Source: Mycolicibacterium boenickei
GTDB taxonomy: Bacteria; Actinomycetota; Actinomycetes; Mycobacteriales; Mycobacteriaceae
Direction: 5' to 3'
DNA length: 64,000 nucleotides
Assembly (NCBI RefSeq): GCF_010731295.1
Contig: NZ_AP022579.1
Coordinates: 1,054,001-1,118,000 of the forward strand
Shown here piece by piece: positions 48,060-58,691 of this stretch. The position numbers and the translations under genes are program-made. Position 1 is the first letter of the stretch. Every line of letters starts with the position of its first letter. The notes under the pieces were generated by a model that saw only the letters and a list, made by a program, of their open reading frames with translations, searched no databases and was not told where the DNA came from.

Positions 48060-48868
48060 ACACTCCCGCCATCGACTGCAAGCACCTGACCCACCGCTAC
48101 GGCACGTTCACCGCGGTCGACGATCTGACCCTGCAGGTGCACCGCGGCGAGACCATGGGCCTGCTCGGCCCGAACGGGGCAGGAAAGACCACCGCCGTGC
48201 GGGTGCTGACCACCCTCACACCCGTACAGCAGGGCGAGGTACGCATCTTCGACCTCGACACCGACCGGCACACCATGGACATCCGGCACAACATCGGCTA
48301 TGTCCCACAACAACTCTCGATCGAGGCCGCCTTGACCGGCCGACAGAACGTCGACTTGTTCGCGCGGCTCTACGACGTACCGCGCGCCGAACGCCGGGAG
48401 CGGGTGAACCAGGCGCTGGAGTCGATGCAGCTGCTCGACGTCGCCGACGCCGCGGCAGGCACCTACTCCGGCGGCATGGTGCGCCGCCTCGAGCTGGCCC
48501 AGGCTCTGGTCAACCGTCCGCTGCTGTTGATCCTCGACGAGCCCACGGTCGGGCTGGACCCCATCGCCCGCGACAGCGTCTGGACCCAGGTCGGCCGGAT
48601 GCAGGCCGAGTTCGGGATGACGGTGCTGCTCACCACGCACTACATGGGTGAGGCCGACGCGCTGTGTGATCGGGTGGCCCTGATGCACCACGGCCGGCTG
48701 CAGGCGCTCGGGACACCATCGGAATTGAAGGCCACGGTTTCCGAGGACGCCACGCTGGAGGACGTATTCCGCCACTACGCCGGTTCCGACCTGACCGACG
48801 ACGGGCAGCAGTCCGGCGGCATGCGTGAGGTGCGGGCGACCCGAAGGACGGCCCGCCGTGTCAGCTGA
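48056..48868 (+). CDS. ABC-2 type exporter, ATP-binding protein
   Basis: Daunorubicin-resistance (DrrA)-like ATPase of 270 residues. Walker A GPNGAGKTTAVRVL, Q-loop IGYVPQQLS, signature YSGGMVRRLELAQAL, Walker B LLLILDEPTVGLDP, H-loop LLTTHYMGEA. GTG start forms GTGA with the MarR stop. Works with the permease next door to export a drug, lipid or glycolipid; substrate unknown. Confidence 0.93.
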   Translation: MNTPAIDCKHLTHRYGTFTAVDDLTLQVHRGETMGLLGPNGAGKTTAVRVLTTLTPVQQGEVRIFDLDTDRHTMDIRHNIGYVPQQLSIEAALTGRQNVDLFARLYDVPRAERRERVNQALESMQLLDVADAAAGTYSGGMVRRLELAQALVNRPLLLILDEPTVGLDPIARDSVWTQVGRMQAEFGMTVLLTTHYMGEADALCDRVALMHHGRLQALGTPSELKATVSEDATLEDVFRHYAGSDLTDDGQQSGGMREVRATRRTARRVS

Positions 48869-49664
48869 GGCCCTGGTCCTGGCCCCGCGTGGAATGCGAC
48901 GCGTCCGCGCCATGGCCCGGCGGATGTCCGCCTTCGCCCTCGTCGAACTGCAGAAGCTGCGCCACGACCGCACCGAGCTGTTCACCCGCATGGTGCAGCC
49001 CGCGCTGTGGTTGCTGATCTTCGGCCAGACCTTCAGCCGGCTGCACGTCGTCAACACCGGCGGCGTGCCCTACCTGTCATTTCTGGCACCCGGCATCATC
49101 GCCCAGTCGGCCCTGTTCATCTCGATCTTCTACGGCATCCAGATCATCTGGGACCGCGACGCGGGCATCCTGGCCAAGCTCATGGTGACCCCGGCGCCTG
49201 CCTCGGCCCTGGTGGCGGGCAAAGCGTTCGCGGCCGGGGTGCGCTCGGTGGTGCAGGTGCTGGGTGTGGTGGCGCTGGCGTACCTGATGGGCATCGCGAT
49301 GACGGTCAATCCGCTGCGCATCCTGGCCGCGATGGTCGTGGTGGCCCTCGGCGCGGCCTTCTTCGCCTGCCTGTCGATGACGCTCGCCGGGCTGGTGCGC
49401 AAGCGGGACCGGCTGATGGGCATCGGCCAGGCCATCACCATGCCACTGTTCTTCGCATCCAACGCGCTCTATCCGGTCGAGATCATGCCGACCTGGCTGC
49501 GCTGGCTGTCCACCGTCAATCCGCTCAGTTACGAGGTCAACGCGTTGCGGGGGCTGCTGATCGGTACCCCGACCAATTGGGCGCTGGACATCGGCGTGCT
49601 GGTCGCGGCGGCCGTGCTGGGCATCGCGGTGGCCTCGGCGCTCCTGCGCCGCCTGGTGCGCTAG
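48858..49664 (+). CDS. ABC-2 type exporter, membrane subunit
   Basis: DrrB-like permease of 268 residues with six hydrophobic segments; the conserved ABC-2 stretch is FFASNALYPVEIMPTWLRWLSTVNPLSYEVNALRGLL. The GTG at 48858 overlaps the end of the ATPase gene by 11 bases. Forms the exporter with the preceding ATPase and completes the MarR operon. Confidence 0.9.
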   Translation: MSAEALVLAPRGMRRVRAMARRMSAFALVELQKLRHDRTELFTRMVQPALWLLIFGQTFSRLHVVNTGGVPYLSFLAPGIIAQSALFISIFYGIQIIWDRDAGILAKLMVTPAPASALVAGKAFAAGVRSVVQVLGVVALAYLMGIAMTVNPLRILAAMVVVALGAAFFACLSMTLAGLVRKRDRLMGIGQAITMPLFFASNALYPVEIMPTWLRWLSTVNPLSYEVNALRGLLIGTPTNWALDIGVLVAAAVLGIAVASALLRRLVR

Positions 49665-49685
49665 AACACAGCCCCGGTACGCCCG

Positions 49686-49700
49686 ACCAACCGGGTGGTT
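49686..49700 (+). promoter_or_regulatory. Possible operator before the acyl-CoA dehydrogenases
   Basis: ACCAACCGGGTGGTT carries an imperfect inverted repeat ACCAACC/GGGTGGT (one mismatch) ending 12 bases before the first acyl-CoA dehydrogenase ATG. TetR-type fatty-acid regulators use similar ACC...GGT sites. No adjacent regulator gene is seen. Confidence 0.35.
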
Positions 49701-49712
49701 TAGTGTGCAGAC

Positions 49713-50870
49713 ATGCAGCTAGCCCTCACCCCGGAGGAAGCCGCCTTCCGCGACGAACTCCGCACCTTCTACACGACGAAGATTCCCGCCGAGCTTCGCG
49801 AACGAAACCGGCTCGGGCTGCCACTCGGCAAAGAAGGCATCGTCACAGCGCACAAGATCCTGCATGAGCACGGCCTTGCCGTGCCCAACTGGCCCGTCGA
49901 ATGGGGCGGCAAGGACTGGACGCCCAACCAGCACCAGATCTGGCTCGACGAGATGCAGCTGGCCAGCGTCCCCGAGCCGCTGACCTTCAACGCCCGGATG
50001 GTCGGACCGGTGATCGCCGAGTTCGGCTCACAGGAGGTCAAGGAGCGCTTCCTGCCGCCCACCGCGGCCCTCGACATCTGGTGGTGCCAGGGTTTCTCCG
50101 AGCCCGAGGCCGGCTCCGACCTGGCGTCGCTGCGGACCACCGCGGTCCGCGACGGCGACAGCTACGTCGTCAACGGCCAGAAGACCTGGACCACACTGGG
50201 TCAGCACGCGGACTGGATCTTCTGCCTGGTCCGCACCGACCCGCAGGCCCCCAAGAAGCAGGCAGGTATCTCGTTCCTGCTGATGGACATGAACACCCCC
50301 GGCATCACGCTGCGCCCGATCAAGCTGATCGACGGCAGCTACGAGGTCAACGAGGTGTTCTTCGAGGACGTCCGGGTGCCCGCCGACCAGCTCGTCGGCG
50401 AGGAGAACCAGGGCTGGACCTACGCGAAGTTCCTGCTCGGCAACGAGCGCACCGGCATCGCCCAGGTGGCCCGCACCAAGGTGCGGCTCGCCGAGGTCAA
50501 GGAACGCGCCGCGGCCAACGGCCTGCTGACCGATCCGCTGTTCGCCGCGCGCCTGGCCGAGGCCGAGAACGACGTGCTGGCACTGGAACTCACCCAGATG
50601 CGGGTGACCTCGGATTCGGCCGACGGCAAGCCCAGCCCGGCCTCGTCGGTGCTGAAGCTGCGCGGCAGCCAACTGCAACAGACCGCCACCGAGCTGCTGG
50701 TCGAGGTGGCCGGCGCCGACGCCCTGCCCTACGAGGCAGCCGGCATCGCCTCACCGGAGTGGGCGCAGAATGCCGCCCCGCACTACCTCAACTACCGCAA
50801 GACGTCGATCTACGGCGGTAGCAACGAGGTGCAGCGCACCATCATCGCGTCCACCATTCTCGGATTGTGA
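49713..50870 (+). CDS. Acyl-CoA dehydrogenase (alpha-type partner)
   Basis: Flavoprotein of 385 residues that introduces a 2,3 double bond into an acyl-CoA. FAD/substrate motif WWCQGFSEPEAGSDLASLRT, then VVNGQKTWTTLGQHADWIF, and the FAD-binding SIYGGSNEVQRTIIASTILG at the C terminus. It is followed 8 bases later by a second, diverged dehydrogenase, the hallmark of the mycobacterial alpha2beta2 FadE pairs (as in steroid side-chain degradation). Substrate not known. Confidence 0.9.
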   Translation: MQLALTPEEAAFRDELRTFYTTKIPAELRERNRLGLPLGKEGIVTAHKILHEHGLAVPNWPVEWGGKDWTPNQHQIWLDEMQLASVPEPLTFNARMVGPVIAEFGSQEVKERFLPPTAALDIWWCQGFSEPEAGSDLASLRTTAVRDGDSYVVNGQKTWTTLGQHADWIFCLVRTDPQAPKKQAGISFLLMDMNTPGITLRPIKLIDGSYEVNEVFFEDVRVPADQLVGEENQGWTYAKFLLGNERTGIAQVARTKVRLAEVKERAAANGLLTDPLFAARLAEAENDVLALELTQMRVTSDSADGKPSPASSVLKLRGSQLQQTATELLVEVAGADALPYEAAGIASPEWAQNAAPHYLNYRKTSIYGGSNEVQRTIIASTILGL

Positions 50871-50878
50871 GTTGAGCC

Positions 50879-51979
50879 ATGGACTTTCAGCTGACCGACG
50901 AACAGACCCTGCTGGCCGACACCACCCGCGACCTGCTGTCGGGCTACGACACCGAAAAGCGCAACAAGGTGGTGGAGACCGAGCCCGGATTCGACCGCCA
51001 GATCTGGGGACAGCTCGCCGAGATCGGCGTTCTGGGACTGGGTTTCGATGAGGACTCCGGTGGCCAGATCGAGATCATGGTGGTGCTCAACGAGCTCGGG
51101 CGCCGACTGGCCCCCGAGCCGGTGCTGCACGGGGCGATCGGCCCCGGCGCCATCATCGCCGAGGTCGGCACCGACGCCCAGCGCGCACTTCTCGACGAAG
51201 TCGCCTCGGGCGAGCGGATTCTGGCCTTCGCCCACGCGGAGCCGGGTGTGCGCGGCTCGGCCGGGGTGACCACCACCGCGACCCGCAGCGGCGACGGGTG
51301 GACCCTGAGCGGTACCAAGAACCCGGTGCTGGCCGGCGATGTCGCGGACACGCTGATCGTGACCGCGGCCCTGCCCGACGGCGGCACCGGCCTGTTCCTG
51401 GTCGACGCCGCGAACGTCGCCCGGCAGGGCTACCGCACCTTCGACGGCCAGCGCGGCGCCCAGGTCACCTTGGACTCCACCGCTGCCGAGCCGCTGGGCG
51501 AGGCCGTGGATGCCAGTGCCGCGATCACCAACGCGCTGGTGCGGATCTCGGCCGGCCTGTGCGCCGAGGCGGTCGGCGTGATGGACGAGTCGCTGCGCCT
51601 GACCACCGATTACCTCAAGCAGCGCAAGCAGTTCGGGGTCACGCTCAGCAAGTTCCAGACCCTGACCCAGCGCGCTGCCGACATGTACATGTCGCTGGAG
51701 TTGGCCCGCAGCATGGGCACCTACGCCGCGATGTCCATCGCCGACGGCGAACTCGACCCGGTGATCGCGGCCCGCGCCAAGCTGCAGATCGGCCGGTCGG
51801 GCCGGCACATCTCGCAGGAGTCGATCCAGCTGCACGGCGGCATCGGTGTCACCGCGGAGTATCCCGTGGGCCACTACGCCGCCCGGCTGACCGCGATCGA
51901 GCACACCCTGGGCTCGTCGGCGGATCAGCTACGGACGTTGGTCGGCCAGCTCGACAGCTACGAGATCGCCACGCTCTGA
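50879..51979 (+). CDS. Acyl-CoA dehydrogenase (beta-type partner)
   Basis: Partner subunit of 366 residues. It keeps the overall fold (DFQLTDEQTLLADTTRDLL; RKQFGVTLSKFQTLTQRAADMYMSLELARS; QESIQLHGGIGVTAEYPVGHY) but lacks the S-E-P/E-A-G-S-D type motif, which in such heterodimers is normal since one subunit carries the catalytic Glu and the other completes FAD binding. Co-transcribed with the previous gene. Its 3' end overlaps the convergent MFS gene by 51 bases. Confidence 0.88.
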   Translation: MDFQLTDEQTLLADTTRDLLSGYDTEKRNKVVETEPGFDRQIWGQLAEIGVLGLGFDEDSGGQIEIMVVLNELGRRLAPEPVLHGAIGPGAIIAEVGTDAQRALLDEVASGERILAFAHAEPGVRGSAGVTTTATRSGDGWTLSGTKNPVLAGDVADTLIVTAALPDGGTGLFLVDAANVARQGYRTFDGQRGAQVTLDSTAAEPLGEAVDASAAITNALVRISAGLCAEAVGVMDESLRLTTDYLKQRKQFGVTLSKFQTLTQRAADMYMSLELARSMGTYAAMSIADGELDPVIAARAKLQIGRSGRHISQESIQLHGGIGVTAEYPVGHYAARLTAIEHTLGSSADQLRTLVGQLDSYEIATL

Positions 51980-53383
51980 CACCGGACGCGCGGCCGTCGG
52001 TATCGCCAGCGCGAGCAGTGCGGCGCCGGCGGCGGCGGCCGCGGCGATCAACAGGGCGACGCGGAACCCGCCCAGCGACGGCAACGCGTGCCCGGCGACC
52101 GTGATGGTCATCTGAGCCAGCACGGCGGTCATCACCGCGCTCGAGGTCGAGGTGCCCAGCGAGCGGGCCAGCGAGTTGATGCTGTTGGCAGACGCGGTTT
52201 CCGAGACCGGGACCGCGGCGTTGATCAGGGCCGGCAGCGCCGCGAAGGCGAATCCGACGCCGAAGCTGACGATCAGGCCGAGCACCATCACCCCGGCCGC
52301 GGTACCGAGCAGAAGGATGCCGGCCAGATAGCCCGCGGCGATGATGACACTGCCGATCACCAGTACGGTCTTGGGCCCACGCGCGGCCACCACTCTCGCG
52401 GCCACCGGCGCGGCCGCCATCATCGCCAGGCCCCCGGGTGCCATCCACAGGCCGGTGGCGATCATGCTCTGCCCCAAGCCGAATCCCGTTTCCCGGGGCA
52501 TCTCCAGCAGCTGCGGGCCGACGAGCGACAACGCGAACATGCCGAAGCCCACGGCGATGGACGACAGATTCGTCAGCAGCACGGGGCGTTTCAGCGTGGT
52601 GCGCATGTCCACGATGGGCGAGGGCACCCGGTACTGCCACCAGGTGAACACCCCGAACGTCACCACCGCACCGGCGAACAACCCCAGCGTGGTGACACTG
52701 CCCCAACCCCACATCCCGCCCTTGGAGATCGGCAGCAGCAGCATCACCAGACCGAGCCCCAACGTGAGCGCGCCGATCGGGTCGAAGCGGTGATCGGCGG
52801 ACACCGGTTCCAGGTCGGGTACCAGCAGCACGAACAGGATGCCCGAGGCCAGGCCGAGGAATGCCGAGCACCAGAACAGGGCGTGCCAGTTGAAGTGCTC
52901 GGCGATCACCGCCGACAGCGGCAGGCCCAGCGCACCGCCGACCCCCAGCGAGGCGCTCATCAGCCCCATCGCCGAGCCCACCCGCTCGGCGGGCAGGGCG
53001 GAGCGCAGCACGCTGATGCCGAGCGGGATCACCGGGGCACCAAATCCCTGCAGGCCGCGTCCGATGACCAGCGGGATCAGCGACGTGGTCGTGGCCGCGA
53101 TGAGGGATCCGGCGAACAGCATCGCGGCGCACAGCACCAGGATCCGTTTGGGGCCGTACATGTCTCCGAGCCGGCCAAGCACGGGCGTGGCGACGGCACC
53201 GGTCAACAGGGTGGCGGTGATCGCCCACGACGCGTTGGCCGGGCTGGTGCCGAGCAGCGCGGGCAGTTGCGGGATGAGCGGGATCATCAGGGTCTGCATG
53301 AGCGAGACGCTGATGCCCGCAGCGGCGAGCACCGCGATCAGCAGCCCACCGGACGCCGATCGGCGCGTGGGCTGATTAGGCAT
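51929..53383 (-). CDS. MFS exporter, 14-helix DHA2/EmrB type
   Basis: Major facilitator protein of 484 residues. GRLGDMYGPKRILVL is the loop 2-3 motif A; GRGLQGFGAPVIPLG and SASLGVGGALGLPLSA are the 14-TMS antiporter-type motif C region. It should export drugs or metabolites with protons. The ATG at 53383 follows the mak stop by 18 bases, so treS-mak-MFS may be one transcript; an inverted repeat ATTAG/CTAAT straddles the start. No clear ribosome site. Confidence 0.88.
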   Translation of the reverse strand: MPNQPTRRSASGGLLIAVLAAAGISVSLMQTLMIPLIPQLPALLGTSPANASWAITATLLTGAVATPVLGRLGDMYGPKRILVLCAAMLFAGSLIAATTTSLIPLVIGRGLQGFGAPVIPLGISVLRSALPAERVGSAMGLMSASLGVGGALGLPLSAVIAEHFNWHALFWCSAFLGLASGILFVLLVPDLEPVSADHRFDPIGALTLGLGLVMLLLPISKGGMWGWGSVTTLGLFAGAVVTFGVFTWWQYRVPSPIVDMRTTLKRPVLLTNLSSIAVGFGMFALSLVGPQLLEMPRETGFGLGQSMIATGLWMAPGGLAMMAAAPVAARVVAARGPKTVLVIGSVIIAAGYLAGILLLGTAAGVMVLGLIVSFGVGFAFAALPALINAAVPVSETASANSINSLARSLGTSTSSAVMTAVLAQMTITVAGHALPSLGGFRVALLIAAAAAAGAALLALAIPTAARPVSERGDLVAVELADQRP

Positions 53384-53401
53384 GCTAATGAAGGTAGAGG
53401 A

Positions 53402-54720
53402 CTAGCCGATCAGCCGCGCCACCGACCCCAAGGGGATGGGCAACCAGCTAGGCCGGTAGCGGGCCTCGTACGCCGCCTCGTATACCGCCTTGTCCAGCTC
53501 ATAGGCCGCCAGCAGCGCGGTGTGCTCGCGCGGGTCGACGTCGGCCACCGCGGCATAGCCGTCGCAGAACGCGGTGCTGTTGCGGTCGGCCCATTCCCTG
53601 GCGCGGGCGGCGAGCTGCCGCGACCGGTCGTCGTCTCCGGCCAACTCCACCAGGCGCGCATACGCCGCGTATTCGAAGGACCGCACCATGCCCGCGACGT
53701 CGCGCATCGGAGAATCCGGGCTGCGGCGTAGCTGCAACGGCTGGCCGGGCTCCCCTTCGAAGTCTATCAGCAGCCACCGCTCCGGAGTACGCAGCACCTG
53801 GCCCAGGTGCAGGTCACCGTGGATCCGCTGCACATCGACCTGCTCGTCGGCCAGTTTTCGGTAGCGATCCTCGATCAACGAAACATGCTGGCGCAGTTCG
53901 GGTACCGCCTCGGCGGCGGTGGCCAGCCGGGCGGACATGAGCTCGGCCGGGAATGGCACCGACTCGGTACCCAGGTGCTCGGCCAGGCAGGCATGTACCG
54001 AGGCGACGGCCTCACCCAGGCGGTAGGACTCGGCGGCGAAGTCGCCGCCCACCTCGTCGGCGTACAGGTCGCCTTCGGCGAACAGGTCGCGGGTGCTCGC
54101 GGTGGCCATATCCCAGCCCTCGGCGGAGTTGGCGGCGAACTCGGTCACCATTCCCAGCGCGAAAGTCTCGGCATCCCAGTCGATCTCCATCGAGCCGAGC
54201 AGCGTCGCCACGTGCGGGTTACCTGCTCTGGCCAGCACCCGGTTGAGCTCGATGTCGGGGTTGACGCCTGGGGTGATCCGGCGGAACACCTTGAGCACGG
54301 CGTCCTGCCCGAACACCACACTGGTGTTGCTCTGTTCGGCCGCCGAGACCCGCGGCGCGGCGTCCAGCGGCAGGGTGACCTCGGGCTCCTTACTGCACCT
54401 CAGCGCTCCCACGGTGGCCGAACGGTCGACCATCTCCAGGAGGTAGCGCGTCGCGTCCGGGTCATAGAGGGCGTCGTAGGCGGTGCGCCCGTCGGCATTG
54501 CCGATCGTGGCCACGGAGCTGTACTCGTCGAGCGGCTCGGCATCCCACTTCACCACCACCTGGTAGCGCTCGGCGCCTCCGTCGGCGTAGGCAATCTTGA
54601 GCAATGTGAGGTCGAGGTCCGCGCTGAGCGGGACCACCAGATCCGCTGTGGCGGAGACCAACTCGCGGCCACGGCCGGCGTACCACCGTTGCTGACCGAG
54701 CCAGTCACCGAATTCGACAC

Positions 54721-54724
<4 letters not shown>
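53402..54724 (-). CDS. mak: Maltokinase
   Basis: ATP-dependent maltose 1-kinase of 440 residues, aminoglycoside-phosphotransferase-like fold. It makes maltose 1-phosphate for the GlgE pathway. Catalytic region [12 protein letters not shown] (general base Asp) and metal-binding [18 protein letters not shown]-terminal cap [15 protein letters not shown]. The ATG at 54724 overlaps the treS stop by 4 bases, so both are co-translated; TreS and Mak are known to form a complex in mycobacteria. Frame upstream of 54724 lies inside treS. Confidence 0.95.
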
Positions 54725-56481
<1,757 letters not shown>

Positions 56482-56708
56482 CAGCTTTCCAACGTACCCA
56501 CTCGCACGGCTCCCGACACCTGCTCAGCACCTCGGACAGAACCTGGCATCCCGAAATGATCCTGCAGCAACGTGATTCGCCCACACGGGTGGGTTTGCGG
56601 AAAAACTAACGGTTGAATAAGAGACAGCAACGGGTTACGTTTTTCCCGCATTTGATCTCCTCGTCGGCTATGGGCCGGCGAGCACAAACTTTCGACGAGG
56701 GATGGCCT

Positions 56709-57167
56709 GTGGGTGAGTCGGCACCTAATGACGGTGAAGCACCAGTAATCGTTGGACTTTCTGATGCAGCGATGCACATGTACGTCGCCGCGATCGACGC
56801 GCTACCGCCGGTCGGCGACCCGGAGTACGCCGACCGCGTGGCCGTCGTCCTCAGCGGTCTTCGCAAGCTGCAGACGTCGCTGTCGGAGGCGGCGGGCCGC
56901 AGCCGCGTCACCCCGTCGGTCATCGTCGCGCTCAGCGGTGTGCGGCACCGCTACGACGAGCTGATGACGGCCGCGGCTGAGGGCCCCGGCGCCACGCTCG
57001 GCCAGCGTCTCTACGTCGCGCGGGGTAACGCGAAGCTGTCCACCGAGGAAGCCGCCAACGGCGTCGGCCTGCGCAAGGACCTCATCGAGGCCGTCGAGGC
57101 CGAGGAGCCCGCGACCGAAGCCGAAACCGCTCAGATCAAGGACCTCATCGCCGCCCTCGGCGGATAG
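56709..57167 (+). CDS. XRE-like small regulator
   Basis: Protein of 152 residues whose C-terminal third reads as a helix-turn-helix (LGQRLYVARGNAKLSTEEAANGVGLRKDLIEAVEAEEPAT); the N-terminal two thirds is helical with no known domain. GTG start at 56709 is chosen because GAGGG lies 7 bases ahead; longer starts at 56670 (ATG) or 56613 (TTG) lack a ribosome site. Divergent from treS. Its place next to treS recalls the small gene Rv0123 in M. tuberculosis. It could bind DNA, target unknown. Confidence 0.65.
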   Translation: MGESAPNDGEAPVIVGLSDAAMHMYVAAIDALPPVGDPEYADRVAVVLSGLRKLQTSLSEAAGRSRVTPSVIVALSGVRHRYDELMTAAAEGPGATLGQRLYVARGNAKLSTEEAANGVGLRKDLIEAVEAEEPATEAETAQIKDLIAALGG

Positions 57168-57186
57168 CCGGCGGTAGGGTCGCTGC

Positions 57187-57984
57187 GTGACACGCGATCA
57201 TGGCGATCCCGGTGATGCCCCCTCGGTTCCTCCCCCGCTTACGGAGGTAACCCAGGGGGCACGCCCATCTGCGGCCGAGGAAGCCCGCACCGTCGCCGCG
57301 TCGACCAACGCGGGCACGCTGGCCACCCTCACCTCCGACGGCGACCCGTGGGCGTCGTTCGTCACCTACGGCCTCCTGGCCGGCGCCCCGGTGCTGTGTG
57401 TGTCGAACATGGCCGAGCACGGGCGCAACCTCGCCGGTGACCCTCGGGCCAGCATCTCCATCGTCGCCCCTGACGACGGGTCGGATCCGTTGGCGAGCAG
57501 TCGCATCACGCTGGCCGGAATCGCCGAGCGGCCCGCGGGTGACGAACTGGACGCCGCGCGGCAGGCCCACCTGGACGGGGTGGCGTCGGCCCGCTACTAC
57601 ATCGACTTCAGCGACTTCTCGCTGTGGGTCCTGCGCGTGCGTCGGGTGCGCTGGGTCGGTGGGTACGGCCGGATGGACTCGACCACCGGAGAGGCCTACG
57701 CGCAAGCCGAACCTGATCCGGTCGCACCCCACGCCGCGGGCGCGATCTCCCACCTCAACGCCGACCACGCCGATTCGCTCGCCGACATGGCCCGCACCAT
57801 CGGCGGCTACCCCGACACCACCGTGGCGGTGTGCACCGGTGCCGACCGCTACGGCCTGGATCTGCGGGTCACCACCGAGCGCGGGATGGCCTACACGCGG
57901 GTCGGCTATGCCACGCCGATCAGCTCATACGGTGAGTTGCGGGCGGCCACAGTCGAGTTGGCCCAGCGCGCCAGGCAGGGCTGA
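57187..57984 (+). CDS. PPOX split-barrel protein with DUF2470 domain (HugZ-like)
   Basis: 265 residues. The N-terminal split barrel (RTVAASTNAGTLATLTSDGDPWASFVTYGLL, NLAGDPRASISIVAP) is joined to a C-terminal DUF2470 domain (AISHLNADHADSLADMARTIGG), the architecture of HugZ/HOZ-type heme-binding or heme-degrading proteins. His in HLNADH is a candidate heme ligand. GTG start at 57187, 19 bases after the XRE-like gene, so probably one operon. Heme degradation is inferred. Confidence 0.75.
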   Translation: MTRDHGDPGDAPSVPPPLTEVTQGARPSAAEEARTVAASTNAGTLATLTSDGDPWASFVTYGLLAGAPVLCVSNMAEHGRNLAGDPRASISIVAPDDGSDPLASSRITLAGIAERPAGDELDAARQAHLDGVASARYYIDFSDFSLWVLRVRRVRWVGGYGRMDSTTGEAYAQAEPDPVAPHAAGAISHLNADHADSLADMARTIGGYPDTTVAVCTGADRYGLDLRVTTERGMAYTRVGYATPISSYGELRAATVELAQRARQG

Positions 57985-58017
57985 GGCCTCGCCGGCCCGT
58001 GCAATACGATCGCGGGT

Positions 58018-58587
58018 ATGCCTGAGCGCCCGGAGACCTGGCAAGCCGCCTTCGACCTGATCCGCACCCGCGGGTACGAACACCGCGAAGAACCGTTCCG
58101 GCTGGCCAGTGGGCAGCTGAGCCACGACTACATCGACGGCAAGTTCGCCATCGACACGGGCGAGCGGATGGCGATCGTCAGCCGGGCGGTCGCCGATCTG
58201 GCCGCGGCAAGCGGCATCGAGTTCGACGCCGTCGGCGGGCTCACCATGGGTGCCGACCCACTCGCCCACGGCGTGGCGATGGTGACGGGCAAGGCCTGGT
58301 TCTCGGTGCGCAAGGAACAGAAGTCGCGTGGCCGCGAACAGTGGATCGAGGGCACCCGGCTCGAGCCGGGCACCCGGGTACTGCTCGTCGACGACGTCAT
58401 CAGCACCGGCGGCTCCACCGAGATCGCCTATGAGCGCGTCACCGCCGTCGGGGCCGTTGTCACCGGCGTCATCCCGATGGTCGACCGCGGCGACATCGCG
58501 ACCGGGCGCTTCGCCAAGCGCGGCGTGCCGTTCGCCGCGCTGGTCACCTACCGCGATCTGGGCATCGAACCGGTCAAGGACGTCTAG
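58018..58587 (+). CDS. Orotate phosphoribosyltransferase-like protein
   Basis: PRPP-dependent transferase of 189 residues. PRPP loop VLLVDDVISTGGSTEIAYE and GGLTMGADPLAHGVA, plus the flexible-loop WFSVRKEQKSRGREQWIEG, match the OPRT type (orotate to OMP in pyrimidine synthesis). M. tuberculosis has another pyrE (Rv0382c), so this could be a paralogue used in salvage; I leave the symbol empty. ATG at 58018, 33 bases after the DUF2470 gene. Confidence 0.85.
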   Translation: MPERPETWQAAFDLIRTRGYEHREEPFRLASGQLSHDYIDGKFAIDTGERMAIVSRAVADLAAASGIEFDAVGGLTMGADPLAHGVAMVTGKAWFSVRKEQKSRGREQWIEGTRLEPGTRVLLVDDVISTGGSTEIAYERVTAVGAVVTGVIPMVDRGDIATGRFAKRGVPFAALVTYRDLGIEPVKDV

Positions 58588-58674
58588 GGCCGGCACCTGA
58601 GCGTTTTCCGCCGCCGTTTTCCACGCCACGGCTGTGTGTCCGCGAAAGCCACCGCCCTCCGGTAGAAAGCGGCG

Positions 58675-58691
58675 AGCGCCGGCGTGGCGCT
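58675..58691 (-). terminator. Hairpin at the end of the ABC importer operon
   Basis: AGCGCC (58675-58680), loop GGCGT, GGCGCT (58686-58691): short GC stem that begins at the last base of the ATPase stop codon on the minus strand. No T run. It also lies downstream of the convergent phosphoribosyltransferase gene. Confidence 0.35.

Noticed and set aside
53375..53389. ATTAG/CTAAT inverted repeat at the MFS start as an operator
   Set aside because: Arms are only 5 bases and no regulator is nearby; not listed as a feature.
52088..53731. 547-codon frame opposite the MFS and mak genes
   Set aside because: Translation is Arg/Gln/His-rich nonsense; the opposite strand holds well-supported genes.
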